A DNA stretch of 62,000 nt from Symsagittifera roscoffensis (GCF_963678635.1 NC_087062.1:45655758-45717757), one strand, 5' to 3'; positions 23,928 to 38,514 are shown, numbered from the stretch's first letter. A program made the numbers and translations. Notes: generated by a model from the sequence alone, not told the origin.

Positions 23928-24340
23928 GTAGGTACACACCATAACTATCCAAAAATAAAAAATTTTTTTTCAAAATAAAGTATCTAATGGTACAGTGCTG
24001 ATTTAAATAAACCGGACAAAACTAACAATATTGGAATTTTCAAACGCATATTTATCAAATTGGGTTAGGAATAAACAAATAGTGACTAAAGTTGCCTAAA
24101 TTTTTACCAGAACCAGAATTATCAATTTATTTTGTTAAATTCGGAACCAAACATGTATCCCAAAAATGTTTTTTTTGTTGGTTTTTTGAGTTTATCAAGA
24201 ATTACGCTAAGACTACCAAACTATTTGATGACAAGTAACCTCTCCAAAAATCCGTATAAAAAGATATATTTTGCTTGATATTTTTTATGAATAGAAATTG
24301 AAATCTTTGCCTAAAAACAAACTTTTAACGTTTCGCCCAA

Positions 24341-24540
24341 NNNNNNNNNNNNNNNNNNNNNNNNNNNNNNNNNNNNNNNNNNNNNNNNNNNNNNNNNNNN
24401 NNNNNNNNNNNNNNNNNNNNNNNNNNNNNNNNNNNNNNNNNNNNNNNNNNNNNNNNNNNNNNNNNNNNNNNNNNNNNNNNNNNNNNNNNNNNNNNNNNNN
24501 NNNNNNNNNNNNNNNNNNNNNNNNNNNNNNNNNNNNNNNN
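24341..24540. other. Assembly gap (200 N)
   Basis: Exactly 200 N, a conventional placeholder length, so the true size is unknown. Single-copy-like sequence lies to the left. To the right the sequence starts inside the foldback unit at the equivalent of about 2,981, so the assembler probably broke on the repeat array. Confidence 0.98.
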
Positions 24541-25298
24541 AAAGCTACATTGAGTTTGATTTGTGGCTTAACTCTTAGCTATTGTTACACTTCTGAACAT
24601 ATATACATAAAAATTAACAATTACACATACCGATAAACACGCGTAAAAAATCAAACACGGACTTATGTACATAAATTCAAGTTTATTCGAACCATTCGCT
24701 TATCAGCCAGTGATAGATCATACACAGCGTAGCCAAATTGGATATATTTCCCAGCAGATAAACAATTTCTGGTAAGACTAAATCAGGTTAAAATGTAAAG
24801 GGTTTCTTTTTGAAAAACTTTCTGGTTCTGGACTGACATCTATACCCAATCATAAATCTCAATCAGACATAAGGAAATATTTGTGTTCATTTTAGATTAG
24901 CCACTGAATACAAGATATGAAAGTGAGCCCAAAACTATGCTGCGTTTTAATACTTGTCCGAAAGTGTTCAATTTGAAGAAGAGTCGATAAAATTACTATC
25001 AAAACTTACAAAAGATGTGGTCTTGATTATACAAAACAAAGCATTTATCAGCTATTTCATTTCCAATTCATGATAAGACTTGTTCTGTTTTTAGCGCAAT
25101 AACAACGCCTCTGCAGGCGCGTGCTTTCATCATTTGATTCATAATTTTACCCGTTTCAATTCAATGTTTGCTCTCCGTTACCGCAAAACCATGAAAAACT
25201 GTATGTGTAATTTTTGACTGATTCCGCTCAAGAACGTATTATTTTTGACAAGACTGCTCCTGGAGATTTTCTTTCCTTATTAGACAACAGTTAAATTC
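24541..25298. repeat. Partial foldback unit next to the gap
   Basis: Matches the end of the unit (about 2,981-3,738), with a few substitutions and a two-base insertion (TTACCGCAAAACC for TTACCAAAACC). It shows that at least two and a half units preceded the right-hand duplicated block, so the array was longer than seen at the window start. Confidence 0.9.
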
Positions 25299-28200
25299 AA
25301 ATAATGATAATTGGATCACTCTAAATCACATACTTTCCATTTAGGTTATCTTTTTGCATTTATATATTTTAAAAATATAGTTAAATATGGTTTAAAAGGC
25401 CATCATAAAAGATAATTTTTTGATCATCGGAGTTTATATCATCGATTCAGCGCAAATAGCAGAAGTTATGCTAATCAAGGATCTAGATTTACTCATCTCC
25501 TTATGAGCGCATTCCTCTTTCATAGAGACAATTTCGATCTTCCCAGGAAGTAGAGAGTCCCAAGTCGGCCTGGAAATGGAGCCACCAGCTTCACCTTGTT
25601 ACTCTCGTTGCAGAAATCAGTCTAACAGTGAGCCCTTGGTGCAGTAGGCAGACAACCGATATTAGCCAAATGTAAACGCCAGTTGCTCGCAAAAAACAAG
25701 AAAAAGGATCGGAACGCATCAATCTCTGTTATACGTGGCGTCAATTGAAAAGTTTTCAGTCTGTTTTGTGTTTTGTGCTGCTTTTTTCAAATAGTTAAGT
25801 TGAATTTATTAATGTTTAGCTGTTTGTTTTGTAATCCAAATTAAATAAAACAAAAAGAACACAGGTTTTTTTCGCTCCTAATTCTTTTAAATTATGAAAA
25901 ACTTGTGTTTCAATTTGAATCATGTCTAAAAACCAGTCGTTCTAGAAAATTCAAAATCGCAAAAGAAGATTGGGTTGTTTATTTTGCACAAATTTAAAAA
26001 ATTACTGAAAGTTTTCTTTATTACTGAAAAAATGAGCTGAACATCAGCTTAGAACAACTTTTGTTTTCTCTAAAACATACCCTTTACCGTTAATTTTATC
26101 ATAGTTAAAAGATTATTTTCTAAGATACTATAGCTCAAACTATCGATATTGCATAAATACGGGGGAAAAGATGAAAAAAAAAGAACAGTTGAACCTGTAT
26201 TAAATAGCTTTTTCAGAACCAAATATATTTTTTCAAACAAAATTTTTTTTTGATGGTTTAGCGAGAAAACAACATAATGTGCAACTCTAGTCAATGTAAT
26301 TTGGTGTACGGTTAAACCTGCAGCTTAATCTTCAACTGAAGATATATCAAACTACAGAACTAACAAATGAATCAAAAAACAAAGTTTTTTTAAAAAGATT
26401 ACAATTCTTAGAACAATGGCTAATTTTTTTTTCGAACCAAAGTTTCCACTGTCCTAAATTTTCTGTACAAAACTAAATAATTACTTGAAATCAATTTTCT
26501 ATATGTCAAAAAACTCTATTCGGACCGTCCAACAAAAAACTTTCAATAATTTGTTTTGGAATTTTCCCGTGTTATGCTATAGTATCTTAGAAAATAATCT
26601 TTTAACTATGATAAAATTAACGGTAAAGGGTATGTTTTAGAGAAATAGCTGATAAATGCTTTGTTTTGTATAATCAAGACCACATCTTTTGTAACTTTTG
26701 ATAGTAATTTTATCGACTCTTCTTCAAATTGAACTCTTTCGGACAAGTATTAAAACGCAGCATAGTTTTGGGCTTACTTTCATATCTTGTATTCAGCGGC
26801 TAATCTAAAATGAACACAAATATTTCCTTATGTCTGATTGAGATTTATGATTGGGTATAGATGTCAGTCCACAACCAGAAAGTTTTTCAAAAAGAAACCC
26901 TTTACATTTTAACCTGATTTAGTCTTACCAGAATTCGTTTATCTGCTGGGAAATTTATCCAATTTGGCTACGCTGTATATGATCTATCACTGGCTGATAA
27001 GCGAATGGTTCGAATAAACTTGAATTTATGTACATAAGTCCGTGTTTGATTTTTTACGCGTGTTTATCGGTATGTGTAATTGTTAATTTTTATGTATGTA
27101 TGTTCAGAAGTGTAACAATAGCTAAGAGTTAAGCCACAAATCAAATTCAATGTAGCTTTAGTTTCAGATTAGTCGAGATTTTCTAGAACTTTTTACTAGG
27201 TGTTGTATCTGTACTATGTTCAACCAGATACTACAAAATAATATAATTATGTGTAAATTGTGTGCATTGCATGATCGATATTTACATGCTTTACGGTTTA
27301 CTTGTATTGGAAATGTTATATCAGAAAAGATGTACAAGCATGTTGTTCCAAAACGTTTTCGAATCAATTTAGGTTAAATAATTGTAATTGGAAAAAAAAT
27401 TCGATGTCAAAATCAATCCAAATTCTTCTTTTTACTTCTCTTCATTATTCTAGATTGTTTCACCAGATGCTAAGTGGGTACAAATTATCAATCAAATTTG
27501 GATACGTAAAATTAGATTAAATTTTAAGCAAAATTGATATTGACAACAACAGTAAGACCAACGTGTGGCCAGATTATCAACATAGAGCAGGATGATGTTA
27601 CAGGTTAAGAAACTAATGATAAGTTTTGTAAAACTATATCACACACTATATGTCTTTGTAGCCATAAAAATACGTTTTAATGTTGTATCTGGTAATTTTT
27701 AGTATATGGTGAACTATTCAGAAATCAAGAGCAGCAAAAAAGTATGAGATGGATTGTTTTTCTATTTAAAAGGGCACTTCTGATGGCATAATTTTGATCG
27801 CAAAAGTAACTTTATACATATGAATCATTATAAACAAATGTATATAACCAAAAACATACAAAGTAGACATTAATCGTGCTTACATTTACAAATAAAAACT
27901 GATTAAAATGCCTATCTACACGCACTAATTTTACGTATCCAAATTTGATTGATAATCTGTACCCACTTAGCATCTGGTGAAACAATCTAGAATAATGAAG
28001 AGAAGTATAAAGAAGAATTTGGACTGATTTTGACATCGAATTTTATTTCCAATTACAATTATTTATCCTAAATTGATTCGAAAACGTTTTGGAACAACAT
28101 GCTTGTACATCTTTTCTGATATAACATTTCCAATACAAGTAAACCGTAAAGCATGTAAATATCGATCATGCAAGTCACACAATTTACACATAATTATATT

Positions 28201-29036
28201 ACTTTGTAGTATCTGGTTGAACATAGTACAGATACAACACCTAGTAAAATGTTCTAGAAAATCTCGACTAATCTGAAACTAAAGCTACATTGAATTTGAT
28301 TTGTGGCTTAACTCTTAGCTATTGTTACACTTCTGAACATATATACATAAAAATTAACAATTACACATACCGATAAACACGCGTAAAAAATCAAACACGG
28401 ACTTATGTACATAAATTCAAGTTTATTCGAACCATTCGCTTATCAGCCAGTGATAGATCATACACAGCGTAGCCAAATTGGATAAATTTCCCAGCAGATA
28501 AACAATTTCTGGTAAGACTAAATCAGGTTAAAATGTAAAGGGTTTCTTTTTGAAAAACTTTCTGGTTGTGGACTGACATCTATACCCAATCATAAATCTC
28601 AATCAGACATAAGGAAATATTTGTGTTCATTTTAGATTAGCCGCTGAATACAAGATATGAAAGTGAGCCCAAAACTATGCTGCGTTTTAATACTTGTCCG
28701 AAAGTGTTCAATTTGAAGAAGAGTCGATAAAATTACTATCAAAACTTACAAAAGATGTGGTCTTGATTATACAAAACAAAGCATTTATCAGCTATTTCAT
28801 TTCCAATTCATGATAAGACTTGTTCTGTTTTTAGCGCAATAACAACGCCTCTGCAGGCGCGTGCTTTCATCATTTGATTCATAATTTTACCCGTTTCAAT
28901 TCAATGTTTGCTCTCCGTTACCAAAACCATGAAAAACTGTATGTGTAATTTTTGACTGATTCCGCTCAAGAACGTATTATTTTTGACAAGACTGCTCCTG
29001 GAGATTTTCTTTCCTTATTAGACAACAGTTAAATTC
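25299..29036. repeat. Foldback tandem unit, right copy (3,738 bp)
   Basis: Same organisation as 1-3,738: leader, nested 70-bp inversion at about 26,575, large inverted repeat at about 26,643-28,800, tail. It begins the right copy of the 10.4-kb duplicated block. Confidence 0.92.
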
Positions 29037-30311
29037 AAATAATGATAATTGGATCACTCTAAATCACATACTTTCCATTTAGGTTATCTTTTTGCATTTA
29101 TATATTTTAAAAATATAGTTAAATATGGTTTAAAAGGCCATCATAAAAAATAATTTTTTGATCATCGGAGTTTATATCATCGATTCAGCGCAAATAGCAG
29201 AAGTTATGCTAATCAAGGATCTAGATTTACTCATCTCCTTATGAGCGCATTCCTCTTTCATAGAGACAATTTCGATCTTCCCAGGAAGTAGAGAGTCCCA
29301 AGTCGGCCTGGAAATGGAGCCACCAGCTTCACCTTGTTACTCTCGTTGCAGAAATCAGTCTAACAGTGAGCCCTTGGTGCAGTAGGCAGACAACCGATAT
29401 TAGCCAAATGTAAACGCCAGTTGCTCGCAAAAAACAAGAAAAAGGATCGGAACGCATCAATCTCTGTTATACGTGGCGTCAATTGAAAAGTTTTCAGTCT
29501 GTTTTGTGTTTTGTGCTGCTTTTTTCAAATAGTTAAGTTGAATTTATTAATGTTTAGCTGTTTGTTTTGTAATCCAAATTAAATAAAACAAAAAGAACAC
29601 AGGTTTTTTTCGCTCCTAATTCTTTTAAATTATGAAAAACTTGTGTTTCAATTTGAATCATGTCTAAAAACCAGTCGTTCTAGAAAATTCAAAATCGCAA
29701 AAGAAGATTGGGTTGTTTATTTTGCACAAATTTAAAAAATTACTGAAAGTTTTCTTTATTACTGAAAAAATGAGCTGAACATCAGCTTAGAACAACTTTT
29801 GTTTTCTCTAAAACATACCCTTTACCGTTAATTTTATCATAGTTAAAAGATTATTTTCTAAGATACTATAGCTCAAACTATCGATATTGCATAAATACGG
29901 GGGAAAAGATGAAAAAAAAAGAACAGTTGAACCTGTATTAAATAGCTTTTTCCGAACCAAATATATTTTTTCAAACAAAATTTTTTTTTGATGGTTTAGC
30001 GAGAAAACAACATAATGTGCAACTCTAGTCAATGTAATTTGGTGTACGGTTAAACCTGCAGCTTAATCTTCAACTGAAGATATATCAAACTACAGAACTA
30101 ACAAATGAATCAAAAAACAAAGTTTTTTTAAAAAGATTACAATTCTTAGAACAATGGCTAATTTTTTTTTCGAACCAAAGTTTCCACTGTCCTAAATTTT
30201 CTGTACAAAACTAAATAATTACTTGAAATCAATTTTCTATATGTCAAAAACTCTATTCGGACCGTCCAACAAAAAACTTTCAATATTTTGTTTTGGAATT
30301 TTCCCGTGTTA
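29037..30311. repeat. Truncated foldback unit (leader only), right copy
   Basis: Equivalent of 3,739-5,015, ending at the same junction into the TATG-rich block. Confidence 0.9.
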
Positions 30312-30482
30312 TGCAAGTTAGTAAGCCTCGGTTTTTTCTTCTGACCACTAAAAGCGCTTCTCATGACTCACTGGTCAATTTTGAGTTGAAGTTTGATACC
30401 GTTGGAAAATTCGTTTGGGAGATCAACAGACATATTAAAAAATTGTTTATCGCCCTTTTTTTATTTTTTCAAAGATGAACAA

Positions 30483-32930
30483 CATTGCTAAATGGTGTAG
30501 ATGAGTTGGCTGAAAGCTGGCATTTCCTTGCAAATCTCTGCTTGCGACGTTTGCATTGTAAAAATCAAAGTGTGTATGTAGGTTTGACTGTATTTGAATA
30601 TATTCATACGTAAAACGTATTGAATATATTTTTGTGTGAATATTTCTAGTAATCTATAAACAAATGCACGAAAAAATACTTTTTGTGTATGCGTGTGTAT
30701 GCAAGTTGATGTGTTTGTAAGTATGAGTACAATTTTTTTTCCTTATGCGCGTGTAAACCAAAACAATTGTAACTAGAAGAATAACTATAACCCAAATTGA
30801 ATTTTACGAATGTTTCTAGTTTTTCTTGAAAGTTAGACAAGATACTATAAGCATAGTATATATGTACGCACATATGCTTTGCGTACGTGTGTTTATATGT
30901 AAACTGTATGTATCTATGTAAAAGTGTACAACTTTTTGCATGTATAAGTGTAATTATTCATGTATGTACATACTGTTTGTGTGTACTCATTTGAGTATTT
31001 AGAAGTTACGTAAATTTGTATGTTTTTATGTAAGTAAGAACTCTTGACTGCATGTCCGCTTGATTGAGTGAATGAATACATGCATATTTTTTCAACCAAT
31101 ACATGTTTTTAGGCAAGTATTTCTGCATATTCGTATATCAGTATCAAAGGCACGGTTATATGATTGTATGTAAAGACGTATGAATGCCAGTCTGTAATGC
31201 ATGATTCTTTTTGTCTGAATGTGTGAAGTGAATGCAAGTTGGTTTGTGTGTTTACAGGTGTTTGTATTTCAAAGGTCAGCAGAACTAATAAGTAAAATCT
31301 TTGCATGTATGTAAACAAAACTTGCGTGTGTGTCTATTTATGTAAACTGTATGTATCTATGAACAAAAGTACAATTTTTTGCATGCATAAATGTAATTAA
31401 TCATGTATGCACATACTATTTGTGTGTATTCATTTGAGTATTTAGAAGTTATGTATATTTGTATGTTTTTATGTAAATAAGAATTCTCGAATGCCAGTCC
31501 GCTTGATTGAGTGAATGAAGACCAGCAATTTTTTTGTATCAATGTATGTTTTTCAGTTTAAAAGCTTTTAAAAGTTAGCTGGTTTGCAAATTGTACAAAC
31601 TTATGATTGAAGTTTTATGTCTGTTTAAACGGAAAGTGTGTACACATGAGTAGTTGCATGCTTGTAAAGTACATTCCATGTTTTTTTGTAGGCAAGTACT
31701 TATACATATTCGTATATGAGTATGAAAGGCACGTTTATATGATTTTATGTAAAGACATATGAATGCCAGTCTGTAATGCGTGATTCTTTTTGTTTGAATG
31801 TGTGGATAAATTTGTCTTGAAAGTGTGAAGTGAATGCATGTTGGTTTGTGTGTTTACATGTGCTTGTATTTTAAAGGTCAGCAGAACTAATAAGTGAAAT
31901 CTTTGCATGTATGTAAGCAAACTTGTGTGTGTGTCTATCTATGTAAACTGTATGTATCTATGTAAAAGTGTACAATTTTTTGCATGTATAAATGTACTTA
32001 ATCATGTATGCACATACTATTTGTGTGTATTCATTTGAGTATTTAGAAGTTTGTATGTTTTCAAATGTATATTTGTATGTTTTTACGTAAGTAAGAATTC
32101 TTGAATGCATGTCCGCTTGATTGAGTGAATGAAGACCAGCAATTATTTTGTATCAATGTATATTTTTCAGTTTAAAAATATTTTAAAATTTGCTTGTTTG
32201 CAAATTGTACAAACTTATGATTGAAGTTTCATGCCTGTTCAAAAGGAAAGTGTGTACACATGAGTCGTAACATGCTTGTATAGTACGAACTATGTCTGTT
32301 TGTAGTTAAGTACTTATGCATTTTCGTATATGAGTATGAAAGACACGTTTATATGATTGTATGTAAAGACGCATGAATGCCAGTCTCTAATGCCTGACTC
32401 TTTTTGTCTGAATATGTGCATATATTCTTCTTGAAAGTGTGAAGTGAAATTAAGCTGGTTTGTGTGTTTAAATGTGGTTCTTTTGGAAAGGTCAGCAGAA
32501 ATATTAAGTCAAAATCTTTGCATGTGTAAAAGCGAAATTTTCGTTTAATTGGTTGCAGGTTTAAAAGCATGTAAGCAAGTATGTAAAATTTATGTTTGTA
32601 TGGTACTTTATTTGCCTTCTTCTTATGTATAAGACTATGTACATTTGTATTCATACCTTTATGTAAGACTTCATTTTTGAATGTTTGTATGTATAGAAGT
32701 ATTTTTGCATATATGTATGTAATTTTGTACGTATGGTTGTATGAATGTCTCTAAGTAACTTTATATATGTATGTATACATGTAAGTTTGTATGTATGTAT
32801 CTATGTATGCATGTATGTATGTTTTTATGAAAGTTTGTACTTATGTATACATGTATGTATGTTTGTATTCAGTAATTGTGTACGTTATTGTCTTTGAATG
32901 TAAGTTTGCATGATTAACCTTATGTAAGTA
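30483..32930. repeat. Degenerate TGTATGTA-rich repeats, right copy
   Basis: Equivalent of 5,187-7,620. It retains an internal unit segment (TGCGTGATTCTTTTTGTTTG and following, about 31,775-31,845) that is missing from the left copy. Confidence 0.8.
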
Positions 32931-33434
32931 TTTAATTGTGTATGAAAAAACGTATGTTTGTAATAAGATACGCATGACTGTTTTTTGTGAGTATGCATTT
33001 AAGTTTGCAACTTATGAAAATGTGTTTATGTTTTTTATCTTTACAAGTATGCAGCTTTATATGTTTGGTGGGGTATATATGTTTGAGTTTAGTTGTAATC
33101 GTTTATTTTATTTCATATAAAAGTATATATGTAACTCAATCCAAATCTTTCTTATCTTTCTTCTTAAGTTTCTCGAATATTCTAGAATAATCAACCAGAC
33201 ACTATAATGACAGCTTTTTTCATTTTCTTGATTTGCAAAACAATTTGATAATTTAAAAAAATTTTCCGTGAAATATTTGATCTTCCAGGTATCCTCAATA
33301 TGAACATTTCACTTTGAACAATGAACATTTCACATATGTTGCATTGATAATTTCAATTTATCTGCAGTCAATGATTATGAAAAATGTTTCAAAATTGTAA
33401 CAAGAAAGATCAGTTTTCAAGTTTTCACAAAGTT

Positions 33435-33612
33435 TTGTCGATGGAAGCATCAAATAACAAGTCCAATTGGAGACAGCATGGAGTCCAAAGTGTTTGATGA
33501 ACTGTTACTCATAGATGTAAAAATTACGATAAGAAACTTATTAGAAAAAGTTTATGGTTTATTGAGGAAAATCATTGATCGTGCAGACATGCGGCTGGTA
33601 GAGCTGAAGACG
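33435..33612 (+). other. Candidate exon, right copy (unrecognised)
   Basis: Counterpart of 8,065-8,242. It has the same donor-like ACG|GTAAGC after 33,612 and the same frame over about 60 codons. An in-frame ATG at 33,478 replaces ATA of the left copy. Amino-acid changes include N to D and N to V. Function unknown. Confidence 0.25.
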
Positions 33613-35576
33613 GTAAGCGAGCAAAGTCTCAGTGACAGGTACTGTATATTTGAAGGATGATTGATCAATCTCTAAAAACCACAAATTTTCAATGGTTTTC
33701 ATTTGAAAAATCATAATTTTGAATCAAAGTTATAAACCCACAGAAGTGAAGCAATTGTGTAATCAGATAAACAGTCAGTACCACTTTTTTTAAATTCAAG
33801 ATTTATTTAGTCGATAGAACTTTTTATGAAACAGCTCAAAATGCTTACGCTTTTTTTCTTTGAAATGAATAGCAAGTCTTTCTGCATTGAGGCTCAAAAT
33901 TTTAATTCCTCAAAGTAAAACTGTCTAACAAACTTTTTATTGTCAAATTGAACATGTCTTTGTTAGTCGTTCTAGCTTAAGATAACACAACATAATTGAC
34001 GTTTATCGAATTGCATTGAAACTAGAAAATGGCACTTACAAGTTTTCGGAAACTGCTGTAGCCAAATTGGTGTGAAAGCGTTGTTTAATGTGAAACAGCT
34101 TTCATCCTGACGGAATCCGAAGATTCAGGTAGAGTGTTGATGATAAGGCTTGATTTTTTATCTTAAAGTTTCAAACATCTAACCGATTTTCGAAGACATG
34201 TTTTGTTAATAGAGAAGACAAATATCGATGCAAAATTGAGAAGAAATTTCATGATGCGAACATTTTTGATACTGCTAGTAGTGATCACCTCAAACATATA
34301 TTGAAAGAAAGGTTGAACTCTTGATAACACAATTAGTTGCAGATGAATAATCAAATATTTTGGTCAAAAAGCCACCGTATTTTGAGAGACAATAGCGTAA
34401 TCAAGGAAACATTCAAAAGATCAGATTTATATTAAAAAACTCAAAATTTAATTTGTTGAACAGAGGGTTAATCAATGATTATAACTGATAGCGCTTCAAA
34501 ATTTTGAATAGAAAGCTCTTGCTAAAGCCAAATTGAGTTAATTAGAAGATACTGAGAGCAGTTGACTAGATTGTAGTATCAAATTAAAAATTATTTAATT
34601 GCATATTCTTTTAATGGAAAAATCAAAAATTTTGGATGCTCAAATTATAACTCCGAGTTCATATCAAGTTTTGAGTTTGTATCCAAAACTTGTCTTAGTT
34701 TGTGTTCAGTCTTTCCCGATTGAATTTGCTCTAATTTGAATAACTGCTTTCCTTAAAAGTCGCAAATAAGTTTTCACCTGCTTTATTCGATGGTTACTCT
34801 GTTCTGTCGTATATATTGGCACACAAATAACAGTTTTCCCCCAGTTTCTAGGTCCGCTTTGATGAAAATTTTCAAAATTTCTGTTAGCACAAAAAAGTTA
34901 ATAGGAAATACTTAACGTTTTCTAGAAGCCCCGAAAATTGTTTCCTTTTTACTATAAAAAGTGGTATATGCAAGTCTTAGAAATGGCTGCAGCAAAATTA
35001 ATCGGCCATTTTGGTTTTCATCAGTGTTCTCGTTTTTCAAGATCTTAACCCACTTCAACTTATTAGCTCTTTCAACCTTTCTATTAAATCAAAGCTGTTG
35101 TCATAGATTTTAGAAGTTTTTTCAGTCTCCTGCAGACACGGAAAATGGAAATGTCGAAATTTTCAAGCCAATTTCATTATTTTAGAGTTTTCAGTGTTTC
35201 GTAATTTTTCTTTGTTTTTACCTTCATTTGGCTGAACGAAATTTTTCATTCTTATTTCGGTCAAATTGATTTTTGCCTAAATAGAGGTGGCGGCCGCCGC
35301 ACTTGACGAATTTTGCTTTCTTCGAGATTCAGTAATAAAACATGCATTTTTGAACGAAATCGTTCACCGCAGCCAACAGTTAAGCTACGCTGCCAAATTC
35401 GTGTGCTTTCCTATATACCATATAGTTTGGTCGCATATAATAGGTATATAACGTTATTTTACATGTAAACAAACCAATACCCCCAACTTTAGAAGGGAAA
35501 ACATGCACCGACCAAAACATAATTCCATTCCCGTTTCCACAACGTTCAGTGGGAATACTCAATAAAATACCGAAGT

Positions 35577-35720
35577 TTTACATGAGGACTATTAGGTATA
35601 AAATTATACATGGTGACAATTAGGATTATTACATGGTGACCATTGCTGATCATTTAATACATGGTGACCATTATGATTTATACCTAATGGTCATCCATGT
35701 ATGACAACCCCCCCCCCCCC
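35577..35720. repeat. Palindromic minisatellite plus poly-C, right copy
   Basis: Same inverted ends as 10,205-10,405, but about 50 bp shorter by loss of one TATACATGGTGACAATTAGG-containing unit. The C run is of similar length. The duplication breakpoint lies just beyond. Confidence 0.8.
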
Positions 35721-35749
35721 CGATCCTAACGCACTATATGCATACTACT

Positions 35750-38500
35750 TCAACTCTTGTTAACTGACGCAATATTCGTCTTTGGGAAAACAAAACAAGT
35801 TTGCCCATCCATTTATCAAGTGATACTCAAGATTTACCTCATTTTTTTAGGCCGAAAAATTGGTTTCAAAAGTTTTAGAATAAAAAATTTTTTCTAAGTT
35901 TTTTTTTCACTTTGACATGGAATTATTCAGACCATTTAGCTTGCCTCAATTTAATTTGGAACAATTTTGAGTGCGGATGGTTTGCCACGCATAAATTTTT
36001 TGCGTAACTATATAAACTATCAAAATATTAATCCAGCCAGCAAAGCCGCAACTTAGTCTAGTTTTAGCCTAACCGCTTGGCAATCCAAAGATTTTCGGAT
36101 CGATGCTCATATGGCGTCAACTTATCGAAAAACTTCTAAAGTAATCAACACTCCGGGCATATATATTCCACAGTTTCTTCAAAATTCTGTCAATATTAAA
36201 TTTATAAAAACAATTTGAGATCATAATTGGGCAGTTGGAACATCCACAGCTTTGTTTTAAATTTATTTACTACACATGACAACATAGAGTTGTGGTTTTA
36301 AGTTTGTCTACTACAGATGACAATATATGTTTTGATCGACGTGCAAGACACCCAAAAGAGCCAAAGCAGCTCCCAAAAGTGTCGTTTCAGTTTATTTGAT
36401 TGACGTTTCTTGGTGCCACTCCAAATTTAGCTTATATCGCGGATGAGATGGATTTCAATCAGAACGATTTACCGCTTTCACAAAACTTTATAGTAATAAG
36501 CAACGCTAAAAGCCAAAATGAGACAGTGAAAATTGGTAGATAAATTCTCATTTTAACAAACTAAAGAATTATGGTTTTGAAAAAAAAAAGATCTTCTGTA
36601 GAATGCAACAACCATTTCAATAGACAAAAACAGTTGATAATGACTGGCGGCTTTGGTTTCGAAATCATTCACTTGATCATTGTGTCAACTTGGATTTTTC
36701 GGTGTCACGCATATGCTGAACAGTTGGGCGTAATCTATAAACTGATGCTTTTGAATGGAATTTTCATCATGAACTATTTAACAGAAGGGGCGGATCTAGG
36801 ATTTTCTTGACAACATTTTCGAAGTTTTTGTTCGACTTTTTTAGGTCCGCAAATTGAATTTTTGAGCACTGCGAAAGCACTACAAAAATCTCTGTTTTGA
36901 CGAAATTTTCTGCGCCGCAGTTGAAATTTTGAAAAAAAAACAGGCCAAAAAAAGTGTTTTTAGGCACTTTTTGGAAAATTTTGACCAAAAAATCGCATGT
37001 TTTTGGCGTGTGCTCCTACCTTAAAATTAGTATATATTGACGCCCAAGGCCTCTCCAGAAATTTTCTTGGGTCCTTTACTAAAAATGGATGTCTCAAAAT
37101 AGTACAAAGGAGGGCTAGTCATGCAATTTCTTGCTATGAAAAATGTGTAACTAGTCTTTTCTTTAAAAAAATCAAAATTGGCAAAATTTTGCTAGTTTTG
37201 TTTTAAGTCGCCAAAAGATTTCTAGGCACAAACAAAACAAGAGTATTGAAAAAGTTTTGCAATAACATTGGATTTTTTTGTCTATAACATAGTCTAGGCA
37301 CGGTATTTTCGTATAAAGAAGCAAAAAAAAACAGATTTTTTTAAAAATTTTTTATATTACAATTATATAGTAATGACTGTCACAAAAACATGCCGCGATT
37401 GAAAAACACTCATATTTTTGATTAACAAACTTTATAGCGAATTTATGACAAAATTAACAAAATTATTTTAGCGAATTAACAAAATTATTTTAGTGGGTTT
37501 ATCTCCAAACGCAGTTTATCTCCGGATTTTTTTCAACATTTTGTTGGTTTTTTTATCATGGACAATTCTATGGTTATGATATCTGGGTCTAAACACAAAG
37601 ACTCAATCCGAAACTCAAAAGTTTTTTAATCACCACATGAGGAGATAAAAAAATTATTCACACAATTTCACACGCGCAAAGTTATGACACAATTGTGTGA
37701 CTAGCAATTTTTGTGAAATGATGAAAATCATGGGGAAAATGGCTCTTTTTCAGTCTTTGACACTCCGTTTTATGAAAAGAGGCTCATTCATCCCCTTCAG
37801 TGGAAAGTTAGGTACTAATAAAAAATACTAAATTGCTGGACCATGGATGCATTAGTACCAATAAAATAGAGCCCCCTTGTACTACTAATAGAGCTATCAC
37901 GCAAAACTGGACCAAGTGGAGCGCCCAGTTTCTGTAGCTCCCTCGTTGATCCTCTTAATGGCCGGGGTAGACGTTTGCTATTTACGTTATGACCGAGGTG
38001 GATCAAACACATGTTAGAGTAGGACCGAACATCCATAGTCAAGAAGGCCTATCGTCGAACACAAAGTTGAAGGATAAAGTGAAACACAACGTCAAATTGG
38101 AAAGATGAGTTGGTCAAAACATAAAATCGAACACAAAGTCAACACACAAAGGTCGAGTCATTCGAAACAAATTCGAACACTAACAAACTTCACCATAATT
38201 TTTGTTTAATTCTCTGATTTTTTTTTGACAATTGCAATAAGCAAAACAATCCAATAAATAAGTATTTTTAAAGTGCAATTAGTTAGAACAGTATGTTTGC
38301 AGATCATATACAGGACCGGTACGAGAAGAATTGCATATGGTCTCAAAAACACATGAACAGTTTTTGTGGGGAACGACAAAATCGTGACCACAAAAAGAGA
38401 AAGCTACACAACAACCAAATGAAACCTTATATTGACATTCGTCATTTTAATTATTCTGTTCTGATTTAAAAAAAATTTGGTACCACTTCTACATATCGAC
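35750..38500. other. AT-rich stretch without a supported gene
   Basis: Contains an open 79-codon plus-strand frame at 36,571-36,810 and a 75-codon minus-strand frame at 37,815-38,042, neither recognised nor splice-bounded. The part at 36,800-37,350 is a diverged member of the repeat family seen at 12,300-12,460 and 14,700-15,250 (compare TATAACATAGTCTAGGCACG with TATAACGTAGTCCAGGATG). At 38,050-38,170 a loose TCGAACACAAAGT repeat leads into the next minisatellite. Confidence 0.5.
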
Positions 38501-38514
38501 TTTCAAAAAAACCA

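Larger units (their letters stand above)
25299..35749. repeat. 10.4-kb duplicated block, right copy
   Basis: Direct repeat of 1-10,429. Sequence 3' of it (TCAACTCTTGTTAACTGACG) is unrelated to the sequence after the left copy. Relative to the left copy it has about 72 bp more near 31,770-31,840, about 50 bp less in the minisatellite, and many single-base changes. Confidence 0.93.
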
